Shown piece by piece: positions 27,716-37,211 of a DNA stretch of 64,000 nucleotides. The position numbers and the translations under genes were made by a program. A model generated the notes under the pieces. That model searched no databases and was not told the origin of the DNA. It saw only the letters and a program-made list of their open reading frames with translations. The first letter of the stretch is position 1; each line of letters opens with the position of its first letter. Source of the DNA: Pseudomonas fontis (GTDB lineage: Bacteria > Pseudomonadota > Gammaproteobacteria > Pseudomonadales > Pseudomonadaceae). Location of the stretch: NCBI RefSeq assembly GCF_028656955.1, contig NZ_JAMDGY010000053.1, positions 1-64,000 on the forward strand, in the 5' to 3' direction.

Positions 27716-28189
27716 ATGCAGCACTTCACCCCGGAAAACTTCCAGACCTGCACCATTGGCATGCTCCTGGGGCGTGCAGCGCTGGTCAAAGACCGCATCC
27801 TCGACACCCACCTGCAGCAGTACGGCGTAACTGCTGCGCAGTTCAAGGTGCTGATCATCAACGCCCAATACGGCGTCGATACCCCGGCCGAGCTGTGCCG
27901 CTATCTGGAGCTGGACAGCGGTTCGATGACGCGGATGCTCGATCGTCTGGTGCAGAAAGACCTGATCGCGCGCCGCCCCTGCGAAGACGACCGCCGCCAG
28001 GTGCGCCTGCAGTTGACCGAGGAAGGGCAGAAGCTTGCCGATCAGTTGCCGCACGTCGGGGCCGCGGCCATGAACGAAGTGGTGGGTGGGCTGGAGCCGG
28101 ATGAGCTGGCCACCCTGGAAAAAATCCTCACCAAGATGCTGCTGGCCGTTGGCGATTCGCTGACGGCCATGCGGGTAGGTGCGCAATGA
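27716..28189 (+). CDS. MarR family transcriptional regulator
   Basis: A 157-residue winged-helix regulator. DSGSMTRMLDRLVQKDLIARR is the recognition helix region, and CEDDRRQVRLQLTEEG is the MarR wing with its usual DxR motif. It most likely represses its own operon through the paired palindromes just upstream and is released by a substrate of the pump. Its stop overlaps the start of the outer membrane factor gene (ATGA). Confidence 0.93.
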   Translation: MQHFTPENFQTCTIGMLLGRAALVKDRILDTHLQQYGVTAAQFKVLIINAQYGVDTPAELCRYLELDSGSMTRMLDRLVQKDLIARRPCEDDRRQVRLQLTEEGQKLADQLPHVGAAAMNEVVGGLEPDELATLEKILTKMLLAVGDSLTAMRVGAQ

Positions 28190-29664
28190 ACATCAAGCCT
28201 TTGCGTACGGGGCTGAGCCTGATTGTCGTGGCCTTGACCCTGGCAGGTTGTGCCAACTACAGCGGCTTGCTGCCTGAAGGCAAAAGCCTCAAGGCCGGCG
28301 ACTTGCATGCCGAGCAAACCCTCAAGGGCGTGACCTTGTCCGCCGCCGCCTGGCCGAAAAGCGACTGGTGGCGCAGCCTCGGTGACCCGCAGCTGGACAG
28401 CCTGATCGCTGAAGCGCTGCGCGACAGCCCGGACATGCAGATCGCCAGCGCGCGGGCCCACCAGGCCAGTGCAGCGGCCTACGCGGCTGATGCCGCGCGC
28501 ATGCCGAGCCTGGATGCCAGCGCCGGCGTCAACCGTTCGCGGCTGGCCCGTGACCAGGACCCGAGCGGAGCAGGCGGCACCTATGCCACCGTACGCACCC
28601 TCGAAGCCGACTTCAGCTACACCTTTGACTTGTGGGGCGGCCAACGCGACGCCTGGGAAGCGGCACTGGGCCAGGCCCGCGCCGCTGAAGTGGACCGTCA
28701 GGCTGCGCAACTGACCCTGGCGGCCGATGTCGCCAGGGCCTACAGCCAGCTGGGGCAGGCCTACATCGTCAACGACCTGACCCAGGACGACCTCAAGCGT
28801 ACCCGGCAGATGCTCGACCTGGGCAAGCGCCGCCTGGCTTCCGGGATCGACAGCGACTACCAGCTCCAGCAGACCGAAAGCCTGGCCGCCAGCTCCGAAG
28901 AGCAGGCGATCAATGCCGAGAAACAACTGCGCAGTGCGCAGATCGCCTTGGCCGTGTTGCTGGGCAAGGGCCCGGATCGCGGCGCGCAGATCACCCGGCC
29001 CAATGTGCTCAAGCCGAGCGCGGTGGCCTTGCCGTCGGTGCTGCCGGCTGAATTGCTCGGCCGTCGCCCGGACCTGGTGGCTGCGCGCTGGCGGGTCGAG
29101 GCGGCCAGCAAGTCGATCGATGCCGGCAAGACCCAGTTCTACCCCAACCTCAACCTGAGCATTGCCGCCGGCACCCAGGCTTTGCTGGGTGACGCGATCT
29201 TCGGTGCGCCGAGCCGCTTTTTCAGCATTGCCCCGACCGTATCGCTGCCGATCTTCGACGGTGGCCGCCTGCGTGCCGACCTTGATGCCCGCGACGCCGA
29301 CTACGACCTGGCGGTGGCGCAGTACAACAAGAGCCTGGTGCGCGCACTGGGTGAGGTCAGCGACAACATTGACCAATTGCACGCGCTCGGCCGGCAGATC
29401 GCCGCCAAACAGCACGCCGCCGACATCGCCCAGCAGTCCTACGACACCGTGGCCCAGCGTTATGGCGCCGGTATCGGCAACTACCTGGACGTGCTCAGCG
29501 TCGAGCAGCAACTGCTCCAGGCCCAGCGCCAACTGGCGGACCTGAACGCTGAACAGATCGACCTGTCGATTCAACTGATGCAAGCGCTGGGTGGCGGCTT
29601 CCAGGCTGACACCGGCGCCGCTGCGCAGACCGCGGCGGTGCCGTCGGCCTCCCGTAAACAATAA
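28186..29664 (+). CDS. Outer membrane efflux lipoprotein, NodT/OprM family
   Basis: A 492-residue TolC-like channel. The signal peptide ends in a lipobox, LAGC (Cys about 23), followed by SDWWRSLGDPQLDSLI, typical of the NodT family. Two outer-membrane-factor repeats with coiled-coil stretches follow; LLGRRPDLVAARWRVEAA marks the start of the second. It forms the outer membrane exit duct for the adaptor and MFS pump encoded next. The gene sits between marR and the adaptor in one operon. Confidence 0.93.
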   Translation: MNIKPLRTGLSLIVVALTLAGCANYSGLLPEGKSLKAGDLHAEQTLKGVTLSAAAWPKSDWWRSLGDPQLDSLIAEALRDSPDMQIASARAHQASAAAYAADAARMPSLDASAGVNRSRLARDQDPSGAGGTYATVRTLEADFSYTFDLWGGQRDAWEAALGQARAAEVDRQAAQLTLAADVARAYSQLGQAYIVNDLTQDDLKRTRQMLDLGKRRLASGIDSDYQLQQTESLAASSEEQAINAEKQLRSAQIALAVLLGKGPDRGAQITRPNVLKPSAVALPSVLPAELLGRRPDLVAARWRVEAASKSIDAGKTQFYPNLNLSIAAGTQALLGDAIFGAPSRFFSIAPTVSLPIFDGGRLRADLDARDADYDLAVAQYNKSLVRALGEVSDNIDQLHALGRQIAAKQHAADIAQQSYDTVAQRYGAGIGNYLDVLSVEQQLLQAQRQLADLNAEQIDLSIQLMQALGGGFQADTGAAAQTAAVPSASRKQ

Positions 29665-29681
29665 ACGCCAAGGTACTAGTC

Positions 29682-30884
29682 ATGGCCACTGACACTTCTT
29701 CGGACACTGCCGTCACCGCGCAGGACCTTTCCAACCAGCGCAAGCGCAAGGTCTGGCTGTTCACCGTGCTGCTTGTGGTGCTGCTGCTCGGCGCCGGGAT
29801 ATGGGGCTGGCATACCTTGTACGGGCGTTGGAGCGAAAGCACGGACGACGCCTATGTAAACGGCAACGTGGTGGAAATCACCCCGTTGATTACCGGCACG
29901 GTGATTAGCATCGGCGCCGACGATGGCGACCTGGTGCATGCCGGGCAGACCCTGGTGCAGTTCGACCCGAGCGACGCCCAGGTCGGTTTGCATTCGGCCG
30001 AGGCCAAGCTGGCCCAGGCCGTGCGCCGGGTGCGTGGCTTGTACAGCAATGTCGATGGCATGAAGGCCCAGGTGGCTTCGCGTCAGGCTGACTTGCAGAA
30101 GGCCCAGGAAAACTACAACCGTCGCAAGACGCTGGCGGCCGGTGGGGCGATTTCCCAGGAGGAGCTGTCCCACGCCCGTGATGACCTGAGTTCGGCGCAG
30201 AGCGCACTCAACAACGCCCAGCAGCAGTTGAGCACCACCAGCGCGCTGGTTGACGACACCGTGGTGTCGTCGCACCCGGAAGTGCAGTTGGCCGCTGCCG
30301 ACTTGCGCCAGGCCTACCTGAACAATGCCCGCAGCACGTTGGTGTCGCCGGTGACTGGCTATGTTGCCAAGCGCACCGTGCAGTTGGGCCAGCGTTTGCA
30401 GCCGGGTGTTGCGACCATGGCGGTGATCCCGTTGAACGAGCTGTGGATCGATGCCAACTTCAAGGAAACCCAGCTGCGTGACATGCGTATCGGCCAGCCG
30501 GTGGACATCGTCGCCGACCTGTACGGCAGCGAAGTGAAGTACAGCGGCACGGTCGACAGCCTGGGCGCGGGCACGGGCAGTGCCTTTGCCCTGTTGCCGG
30601 CACAGAACGCCACCGGCAACTGGATCAAGATCGTCCAGCGGGTGCCGGTACGGATCCACATCAACCCGCAGCAATTGCAAGATCACCCGCTGCGCATCGG
30701 CTTGTCGACCCAGGTCGACGTAGACCTGCATGACCAGAGTGGCCCGGTGCTGGCGCAGCAACCACCGCAGAAGGCCTCGTTCGAGACCCAGGTGTTTGAT
30801 CGTCAGTTGGCTGAGGCCGACACCCTGATCGCCCGCCTGATCCACGACAACAGCGCCACTGCCAGCAAGACGGCGCAACGATGA
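29682..30884 (+). CDS. HlyD/EmrA-type membrane fusion protein
   Basis: A 400-residue periplasmic adaptor. A short cytosolic tail and one membrane helix (about 25-45) are followed by the STDDAYVNGN motif of EmrA-type adaptors, a split biotinyl-lipoyl domain, a coiled-coil hairpin (about 95-190) and a beta-barrel region. It links the DHA2 pump to the outer membrane channel. Its stop overlaps the pump start (ATGA). Confidence 0.93.
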   Translation: MATDTSSDTAVTAQDLSNQRKRKVWLFTVLLVVLLLGAGIWGWHTLYGRWSESTDDAYVNGNVVEITPLITGTVISIGADDGDLVHAGQTLVQFDPSDAQVGLHSAEAKLAQAVRRVRGLYSNVDGMKAQVASRQADLQKAQENYNRRKTLAAGGAISQEELSHARDDLSSAQSALNNAQQQLSTTSALVDDTVVSSHPEVQLAAADLRQAYLNNARSTLVSPVTGYVAKRTVQLGQRLQPGVATMAVIPLNELWIDANFKETQLRDMRIGQPVDIVADLYGSEVKYSGTVDSLGAGTGSAFALLPAQNATGNWIKIVQRVPVRIHINPQQLQDHPLRIGLSTQVDVDLHDQSGPVLAQQPPQKASFETQVFDRQLAEADTLIARLIHDNSATASKTAQR

Positions 30885-32410
30885 GCAGCAATGCTTCGTT
30901 CTCGCCGCCGAGCCTGTTGCTGACGACCATCGGCTTGTCGCTGGCGACCTTCATGCAGGTGCTCGACACCACCATTGCCAACGTGGCATTGCCGACCATT
31001 TCCGGCAACTTGGGCGTGAGTTCGGAGCAGGGCACCTGGGTCATCACCTCATTTGCGGTGAGCAACGCGATTGCCTTGCCGTTGACCGGTTGGTTGAGCC
31101 GGCGTTTTGGTGAAGTGAAGCTGTTCATCTGGGCCACGCTGCTGTTTGTGGTGGCCTCGTTCTTGTGTGGCATTTCCCAGTCGATGCCGGAGCTGGTGGG
31201 CTTTCGGGTGTTGCAGGGGGTGGTGGCCGGGCCGTTGTACCCGATGACCCAGACCTTGCTGATAGCCGTGTACCCCCCGGCCAAAAGGGGGATGGCCCTG
31301 GCCTTGCTGGCGATGGTCACGGTGGTGGCGCCGATTGCCGGGCCGATTCTCGGTGGCTGGATTACCGACAGCTACAGCTGGCCGTGGATCTTCTTCATCA
31401 ACGTCCCGATTGGTTTGTTTGCCGCGGCGGTGGTACGTCAGCAGATGCGTACGCGGCCGGTGACTACCAGCCGGCAGCCGATGGACTACGTCGGCTTGCT
31501 GACCTTGATCGTCGGGGTAGGGGCCTTGCAGATCGTGCTCGACAAGGGCAACGACCTGGACTGGTTCGAGTCGAACTTCATCGTCATTGGTACGTTGATA
31601 TCGGTGGTGTTCCTGGCGATTTTCATTATCTGGGAACTGACCGACAAGCACCCGGTGGTGAACCTGCGCCTGTTTGTGCACCGCAACTTCCGTATCGGCA
31701 CGATTGTGTTGGTGGGGGGGTATGCGGGGTTCTTCGGGATCAACCTGATCTTGCCGCAGTGGTTGCAGACGCAGATGGGTTATACCGCGACTTGGGCGGG
31801 GTTGGCGGTTGCGCCGATCGGCTTGCTGCCGGTACTGATGTCGCCGTTTGTGGGCAAGTATGCGCACAAGTTTGATTTGCGTGTGTTGGCCGGGTTGGCG
31901 TTTTTGGCGATCGGCGCCAGTTGCTTCATGCGGGCGGGGTTCACCAGTGAGGTGGACTTCCAGCATATCGCCCTGGTGCAATTGTTCATGGGGATCGGGG
32001 TGGCGTTGTTCTTCATGCCGACCTTGAGCATCTTGCTGTCTGACCTGCCGCCGAACCAAATTGCCGATGGCTCGGGGCTGGCGACCTTCCTGCGTACCCT
32101 GGGCGGGAGTTTTGCGGCGTCGTTGACGACGTGGATCTGGATTCGCCGGGCGGACCAGCATCATGCTTATTTGAGTGAAAGCATCAGCACCTATGAGCCG
32201 GCGACGCGGGACATGCTGCTCCAGTTGGGTGGGGCGAGTACGCAGTCGTATGCGCAGATGGACCGGATCCTTACCAGCCAGGCGTATATGATGTCGACCG
32301 TGGACTATTTCACCCTGCTGGGGTGGGTGTTTGCCGGGTTGGTTCTGTTGGTGTGGTTTGCCAAGCCGCCGTTTACGGCGAAGGCTGGGGCGGCTTCTTC
32401 CGGGCATTGA
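30881..32410 (+). CDS. DHA2 family MFS drug exporter, EmrB-like
   Basis: A 509-residue, 14-helix MFS proton antiporter. LDTTIANVALP near residue 27 is the DHA2 motif; LSRRFGEVKLF is the loop 2-3 motif A; VAPIAGPILGGW is the antiporter motif C. With the adaptor and outer membrane gene it forms an EmrAB-TolC-like pump, substrates unknown. The last third uses TTG Leu and GGG Gly codons more than the first part, a mild shift that I do not take as proof of transfer. Confidence 0.93.
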   Translation: MSSNASFSPPSLLLTTIGLSLATFMQVLDTTIANVALPTISGNLGVSSEQGTWVITSFAVSNAIALPLTGWLSRRFGEVKLFIWATLLFVVASFLCGISQSMPELVGFRVLQGVVAGPLYPMTQTLLIAVYPPAKRGMALALLAMVTVVAPIAGPILGGWITDSYSWPWIFFINVPIGLFAAAVVRQQMRTRPVTTSRQPMDYVGLLTLIVGVGALQIVLDKGNDLDWFESNFIVIGTLISVVFLAIFIIWELTDKHPVVNLRLFVHRNFRIGTIVLVGGYAGFFGINLILPQWLQTQMGYTATWAGLAVAPIGLLPVLMSPFVGKYAHKFDLRVLAGLAFLAIGASCFMRAGFTSEVDFQHIALVQLFMGIGVALFFMPTLSILLSDLPPNQIADGSGLATFLRTLGGSFAASLTTWIWIRRADQHHAYLSESISTYEPATRDMLLQLGGASTQSYAQMDRILTSQAYMMSTVDYFTLLGWVFAGLVLLVWFAKPPFTAKAGAASSGH

Positions 32411-32496
32411 TTTTGGATTTTGAGTTGGGTTGCTGCCGGCGCCCTCGGCGCTTTCGGGCCATGCAAAGCTACACACTGCGGGGGTGCACAATTTCT

Positions 32497-32590
32497 GTAG
32501 CCGCTGCCGTTAGGCTGCGCTGGAGCCCGTAAGGGCTCCCAAAGGCGGCGCCTGCCATGCAGGCGAGCGCAGCCTTACGGCAGCGGCTAC
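32497..32590. repeat. Cloverleaf-like composite inverted repeat, copy 2
   Basis: Arms of 25 bases (32497-32521 and 32566-32590, one mismatch) enclose two perfect hairpins, GGAGCCC-GTAA-GGGCTCC and CGCCTGC-CAT-GCAGGCG. It is the reverse complement arrangement of the copy at 7725-7828, sharing its arms and the order of inner hairpins. Confidence 0.9.
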
Positions 32591-32664
32591 GTTTGCCAGC
32601 GATAGGCCAGCCCACAGTTAACAAAACAAGCGCAATCACCATCAATCAAACAACGAGACCCCTG

Positions 32665-33003
32665 ATGACCCCTGAACTCCAGATCACCGACCTCCACCTG
32701 GGCGAAGGCAAAGCGGCCATCAAGGGCGCCCTGATCACCACCCAATACACCGGCTGGCTGGAAGACGGCAGCGAATTCGACTCTTCCTGGTCGCGCGGCA
32801 AGCCCTTCCAGTGCGTGATCGGCACGGGCCGCGTGATCAAGGGCTGGGACCAGGGCCTGCTGGGCATGCAAGTCGGCGGCAAGCGCGAACTGCGCGTCCC
32901 TGCCCATCTGGCATATGGCGAACGCAGCATGGGCAAGATCCCCCCGCATTCGAACTTGCGCTTCGAAATCGAACTGTTGGAAGTCCTGACCCGCGACGAT
33001 TGA
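32665..33003 (+). CDS. FKBP-type peptidyl-prolyl cis-trans isomerase
   Basis: A 112-residue single FKBP domain without signal peptide, so cytosolic. TTQYTGWLEDGSEFDSSW, GTGRVIKGWDQGLLGM, and AYGERSMGKIPPHSNLRFEIELL are the classic FKBP strand and pocket motifs, with the key Trp and Tyr kept. It speeds proline isomerisation during folding. ATG 32665 was chosen because a longer frame would run through the repeat just upstream. Confidence 0.94.
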   Translation: MTPELQITDLHLGEGKAAIKGALITTQYTGWLEDGSEFDSSWSRGKPFQCVIGTGRVIKGWDQGLLGMQVGGKRELRVPAHLAYGERSMGKIPPHSNLRFEIELLEVLTRDD

Positions 33004-33220
33004 TGCACCTTTCGTCGTCTTATTTCAGCAATACATTGGCGTTAAAGTCCGTCGTGCTCAGGGATGAGCACCCCATGGATGAACCAATCGGCTTCAAGGC
33101 ACTCTGAAGAAGCCCGTGCCCATGGAAGGAGCAGCAGACAAGGACAGCCCCGCGAGTACAATCGCGAGGCGGTATAGGCGGGTCAGCCTCAACCCCATTG
33201 CCGTAAAGAGCCCGCCCCTC

Positions 33221-33883
33221 ATGAAGTTGCCATCGTTCCTTCGTCGTCACCGCCACGCGCTGACGGCTGTTGCCCTGGCTGCCATCGTCATGCCGCTGAC
33301 GTTCCAGGCAGTCGAAAGCCACGACCGGCCCATGGATGGCACCCAGACCCTGGTGTTCCTGCGCCATGCCGAAAAGCCCGGTGAAGGCCTGGGGCAACTC
33401 AATTGCCAAGGGCTCAACCGTGCGCTGGACCTGGCAACGCTGCTGCCGGAAAAATTCGGCAACGCCAACTATGTATTCGCCGCCAACCCTTCACGGCATG
33501 TTGAAGAGGGCAGCCACGACGATGCCTACAGCTACATCCGCCCCTTGATGACCATCAGCCCGAGCGCCATCAAGCTCGGCCTGCCGGTGAACATCGATTT
33601 CGCCGCCAACGACACCGCCGACCTGGCCAATGAGCTGTTGCAGGACAAATACCGTAATTCGGTCATCTACACCGCCTGGTCGCATGGTTACCTGCCTGAA
33701 CTGATCAACACCGTGGCTGGCAAGGCGCTGGGCGAGAAGCGGGTGATCACCGATGACTGGGACGGTGCAGATTTCGATTCGCTGTATGTGCTGACCCTGA
33801 CCTGGCACGACGGCAAGGCCAGCCTGCTCAGCCGCAACTACAAGCAAGGGTTGAATGGCGGGGCGCAGACTTGCCCTAGCTGA
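33221..33883 (+). CDS. Exported histidine phosphatase family protein
   Basis: A 220-residue protein with a signal or anchor segment (ALTAVALAAIVMPLTF, about 14-30). VFLRHAEKP is the RHxE/K phosphohistidine motif of the branch-1 histidine phosphatases, followed by LNCQGLNRAL. The later ANPSRH and WSHGYLPEL regions supply the second Arg/His. It probably removes phosphate from a periplasmic substrate; which one is unknown. ATG 33221 fits the signal peptide. The 217 bp upstream (33004-33220) show no gene. Confidence 0.8.
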   Translation: MKLPSFLRRHRHALTAVALAAIVMPLTFQAVESHDRPMDGTQTLVFLRHAEKPGEGLGQLNCQGLNRALDLATLLPEKFGNANYVFAANPSRHVEEGSHDDAYSYIRPLMTISPSAIKLGLPVNIDFAANDTADLANELLQDKYRNSVIYTAWSHGYLPELINTVAGKALGEKRVITDDWDGADFDSLYVLTLTWHDGKASLLSRNYKQGLNGGAQTCPS

Positions 33884-33903
33884 GGCGCAGGCTGCTCTGG
33901 CCT

Positions 33904-33930
33904 TATCGCCGGCAAGGCCGGCTCTCACAG
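33904..33930. repeat. Single REP unit D
   Basis: One TATCGCCGGCAAGGCCGGC unit with a CTCTCACAG variant end. Its usual inverted partner is missing; a separate AGGTTTG/CAAACCT hairpin follows it. It lies between convergent genes. Confidence 0.8.
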
Positions 33931-33969
33931 GTTTGTGCGGGCACTCAAACCTGTGCGGGCCTGGTGATC

Positions 33970-34407
33970 TTATTTCATCGGCGGCAGGCGCCGCTTGACC
34001 GGGGTTTTCTTGACAATCGCGGTGTTGGTTTCGGCATGGCTGTTGAGCTTGTCGAGCAAGGTATCCAGCTGCTCCATCGAGCGCACATGCAAACGCGCGA
34101 TAAAACAGTCATCGCCGGTCACTTTGTCGCACTCGGTGAACTCCGGGATCGCCACGATCTGCCGCTCGACTTCCTGCAACTGCCCAGGCAACGGCCGAAT
34201 GCGCACAATCGCCTGCAACTGATAGCCAAAGCAGCGAGGGTCGACCTCAACGGTATAGCCCTTGAGCACCCCGCGCTCTTCCAGCCGGCGCAAACGTTCG
34301 CTGACGCTGGGTGAAGACAACCCGCTCAACTGCGCCAGGGCCTTGAGCGACAGGCGCGAGTCGTCCATCAGGGCCTGGATCAGCAACTGGTCGATGTCAT
34401 CGGTCAT
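33970..34407 (-). CDS. Lrp/AsnC family transcriptional regulator
   Basis: A 145-residue feast/famine regulator. It has an N-terminal HTH (LSLKALAQLSGLSSPSVSER) and a C-terminal RAM ligand domain (GYQLQAIVRIRP, CDKVTGDDCFI). ATG 34407 was chosen over GTG 34410 because AGGAGG then sits five bases away. It is divergent from the DMT transporter gene across about 130 bp and probably controls it in response to an amino acid, as with other Lrp/EamA pairs. Confidence 0.93.
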   Translation of the reverse strand: MTDDIDQLLIQALMDDSRLSLKALAQLSGLSSPSVSERLRRLEERGVLKGYTVEVDPRCFGYQLQAIVRIRPLPGQLQEVERQIVAIPEFTECDKVTGDDCFIARLHVRSMEQLDTLLDKLNSHAETNTAIVKKTPVKRRLPPMK

Positions 34408-34538
34408 CACGGCCTCCTAAGGCAATACGCGGAAACGGCCTTGATAATAAAGGCCGATGGTCAGTCTAGCCTGATTTATCAACTGGAACGCTGGCCTTCA
34501 GCCGTCGCATACTTTTCCCATCGTCGAGGAGGTGTGAG

Positions 34539-35444
34539 ATGGACAGTTCGTTACGCCGTGGTTCGCTGGAGATGGTTGCCGCGATGCTGATTTCCGGGAC
34601 CATCGGCTGGTTTGTGCTGGTGTCCGGGCAGCCGGTGCTGGATGTGGTGTTCTGGCGCTGCGTATTCGGCGCGGTTACCTTGCTGTTGATTTGCGCAGCC
34701 ATGGGCTTTCTCAAGCCTGGCATCCTGAGCTGGGCCACCTTTGCCCTGGCGGTGATCAGTGGCGTGGCCATCGTCGGCAACTGGGTGTTGCTGTTCGCCT
34801 CCTATTCGCGCGCCTCGATTGCCATCGGCACGGCGGTGTACAACGTCCAACCGTTCATGCTGGTGGGGCTGGCCGCGTTGTTCCTGGGCGAGAAGATCAC
34901 CACCGCCAAGCTGTTCTGGCTGGCGGTATCGTTCGCCGGGATGCTGGCCATCGTCAATGCCCACGGCAATGCCAGTGGCAGCGGTGACGACTACCTGATC
35001 GGTATCGCCCTGGCGCTGGGCGCGGCGTTCCTCTATGCGGTCGCGGCATTGATCATCAAGCGCCTGACCGGCACGCCGCCGCACCTGATCGCGCTGGTCC
35101 AGGTCAGTACCGGGGTGCTGTTGCTGGCGCCGTTTGCCAACACCAGCGGCTTGCCCGGCATGGGCGGTGAGCTGGCCAGCCTGATCACCCTGGGGGTGGT
35201 GCACACCGGTGTGATGTACGTGCTGCTGTACGGCGCGATCCAGAAGCTGCCGACGGCACTGACCGGCGCGCTGTCGTTCATCTACCCGATTGCGGCGATC
35301 TTCGTCGACTGGTTGGCCTTCGGCCATCAACTGGTGTTGCTGCAATGGCTGGGTGTCGCGGCGATCCTGCTGGCGGCGGCGGGGATGCAGCAGGGCTGGT
35401 GGTTCAAGCCAGCCGCTGGCGCTGCAACGTTGAAAGCCGACTAG
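34539..35444 (+). CDS. DMT family transporter (two EamA domains)
   Basis: A 301-residue inner-membrane protein with ten predicted helices in two EamA repeats (about 8-140 and 150-290). It probably exports an amino acid or related metabolite, judging from the divergent Lrp-type regulator. RBS GAGGAGG precedes ATG 34539. Its TAG stop shares the four bases CTAG with the stop of the convergent hydrolase gene. Confidence 0.9.
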   Translation: MDSSLRRGSLEMVAAMLISGTIGWFVLVSGQPVLDVVFWRCVFGAVTLLLICAAMGFLKPGILSWATFALAVISGVAIVGNWVLLFASYSRASIAIGTAVYNVQPFMLVGLAALFLGEKITTAKLFWLAVSFAGMLAIVNAHGNASGSGDDYLIGIALALGAAFLYAVAALIIKRLTGTPPHLIALVQVSTGVLLLAPFANTSGLPGMGGELASLITLGVVHTGVMYVLLYGAIQKLPTALTGALSFIYPIAAIFVDWLAFGHQLVLLQWLGVAAILLAAAGMQQGWWFKPAAGAATLKAD

Positions 35445-36127
35445 GCCCGCGCGGCCCGGTCGATCAGCGCCGCCACTTCGGCGGCGCGTGAGGCCAGCGA
35501 GGCGTGGCTGGCATCGAGCTTGAGCAACTCCTTTGGCTTCATGCGCCCGGCCATCATCTGCTGGTTGGCCGGGTGGATCATCTGGTCGTGGTTGGAGAGC
35601 TGGTACCAGCAGGGTTTGTGTTTCCAGGCCGGGTCGCTGATGGTGTCGCCAAAGGTGCTGGCCAGCGGCGCCTTCTGGGTGACCCCCATGACCAGGCCTT
35701 CATCCTTCGACAGGTCCTGGCAGAAGCTTTCGTGGAATTTGTCCGGTTTCAGCCACAGGTAACCGTCGCTGTCCGGCGCCAGGTTCGGCGCGGCTGCGGG
35801 CAGGTTCTGCTGGGTAATGCCGCCGGGGCTTTCGCCTGCATCCGGGGCAAATGCCGCGATATACACCAGGCCGGTCACGTTGGCCTGGTTGCCCATCTGG
35901 GTGATGACCGCACCGCCATACGAGTGCCCGACCAGCAAGACCTTGCCCGGTTGCTGGGCGACCATCTTGCGGGTGCGCTCGGCGTCGTCGGCCAGGGCGG
36001 TCAGGGGCATTTCGACAGCGTGCAGATTGCTGTGGCCGAGGCGATGCAGTTCGAGGATGACCCGGGTCCAATGCGCGGCACCGCCCCAGAACCCGTGGAC
36101 CAGCACGATCGCGGGAAGATCACTCAT
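35441..36127 (-). CDS. Alpha/beta hydrolase
   Basis: A 228-residue alpha/beta hydrolase, cytosolic. HGFWGGAAHW forms the oxyanion loop, GHSYGG the nucleophile elbow with Ser near 80, and LDASHASL contains the catalytic His. It resembles the esterase/EstC-like group annotated for methylsalicylate-type esterases in plants, but the substrate is open. ATG 36127 starts at MSDLPAIVLVHG; a longer frame upstream crosses the divergent promoter and is rejected. Confidence 0.88.
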   Translation of the reverse strand: MSDLPAIVLVHGFWGGAAHWTRVILELHRLGHSNLHAVEMPLTALADDAERTRKMVAQQPGKVLLVGHSYGGAVITQMGNQANVTGLVYIAAFAPDAGESPGGITQQNLPAAAPNLAPDSDGYLWLKPDKFHESFCQDLSKDEGLVMGVTQKAPLASTFGDTISDPAWKHKPCWYQLSNHDQMIHPANQQMMAGRMKPKELLKLDASHASLASRAAEVAALIDRAARA

Positions 36128-36239
36128 GGCCTTGCTCCTGCTGTAGGTGGGAATGGCAGTGTAGACGCTGCACCTGCGATTCGACGGAACACAGGACGGA
36201 CGCGCTAGAATAGGCCGCTTTGCCCCAGCGACCTTTGCC

Positions 36240-37166
36240 ATGACCCCTGAAATCGCCACGCTCCACGCGCACCTGCTCGGTGCCTTGAACCCTGTACCTG
36301 CCGAAACCCGCCGTGTGTTCCACGGGCGCGGGCGCTGCTGGCCGGGCCTGGAGCAGATCACTGTGGACTGGTTGCAGGGCGTGTTGCTGGTGTCGCTGTT
36401 TCGCGAGCCGCCCGAGGGGCAGCAGGCGCAGTTGCAGCAGATGCTCAAGCAACTGGCCGCCAGCCTGGGCTGGAGCAGCGAAGCGATCCTGATCCAGCAC
36501 CGCTACCTGCTGGAAAGCACCGGCCAATGGTTGCTGGGTGAGCCCTGCGAGCAGCGGGTGATCGAGGAAGACGGGCTGCGTTACCAGTTGGACCTTGGGG
36601 TGAAGCAGAACACCGGGCTGTTCCTCGATATGCGTTATGGCCGGCGCTGGGTGCGTGAGCAGGCGGCGGGCAAGCGGATCCTCAACCTGTTTGCCTACAC
36701 CTGCGGGTTCTCGGTCACGGCGCTTGCCGGTGGCGCCGAGCAGGTGGTCAACCTCGACATGGCGCGCTCGGCGCTCAGCCGTGGCCGGGACAATCATCGC
36801 CTGAACGGGCATGACGTGTCGCGGGTGGGGTTCCTTGGGCATGAACTGTTCAAGTCATGGGGCAAGGTACGCAAGATGGGCCCGTATGACCTGGTGATCA
36901 TCGACCCGCCGACCTTCCAGAAGGGCAGCTTCGTGCTGACCCAGGATTACGCGAAGATCTTGCGACGCTTGCCGGAGTTGCTCAATGCCGGCGGGACGGT
37001 GCTCGCTTGTGTGAATGACCCGGCTATCGGGCCGCAATTCCTGATTGAAGGGATGGCGGCCGAGGCGCCGCAACTGGCCTTTGTCGAGCGCCTGGAAAAC
37101 CCGCCGGAGTTTCCCGACAGCGAGGTGGCGGGTGGGTTGAAGGCGTTGGTGTTCCGGCTGAACTGA
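36240..37166 (+). CDS. Class I SAM-dependent methyltransferase, RlmI-like
   Basis: A 308-residue methyltransferase of the SAM-binding PF10672 type related to rRNA m5C enzymes such as RlmI. QNTGLFLDMR and ILNLFAYTCGFSVTAL form motif I, VNLDMARSAL motif II and VIIDPPTFQKGSF motif IV. It lacks the PUA domain of RlmI. The probable substrate is RNA, not shown by the sequence. It is divergent from the hydrolase gene. Confidence 0.85.
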   Translation: MTPEIATLHAHLLGALNPVPAETRRVFHGRGRCWPGLEQITVDWLQGVLLVSLFREPPEGQQAQLQQMLKQLAASLGWSSEAILIQHRYLLESTGQWLLGEPCEQRVIEEDGLRYQLDLGVKQNTGLFLDMRYGRRWVREQAAGKRILNLFAYTCGFSVTALAGGAEQVVNLDMARSALSRGRDNHRLNGHDVSRVGFLGHELFKSWGKVRKMGPYDLVIIDPPTFQKGSFVLTQDYAKILRRLPELLNAGGTVLACVNDPAIGPQFLIEGMAAEAPQLAFVERLENPPEFPDSEVAGGLKALVFRLN

Positions 37167-37211
37167 GCCTTTTTATGATGTGGAATACCGACCAGGCACC
37201 GCGTCGCTTCC

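Noticed and set aside
30881-32410. Horizontal acquisition of the DHA2 gene end from its codon shift
   Set aside because: The shift is mild and confined to one membrane domain; operon overlaps are intact.
35441-36448. Longer start for the alpha/beta hydrolase
   Set aside because: The extra N-terminus would run across the divergent promoter and into the methyltransferase gene; ATG 36127 matches the fold start.
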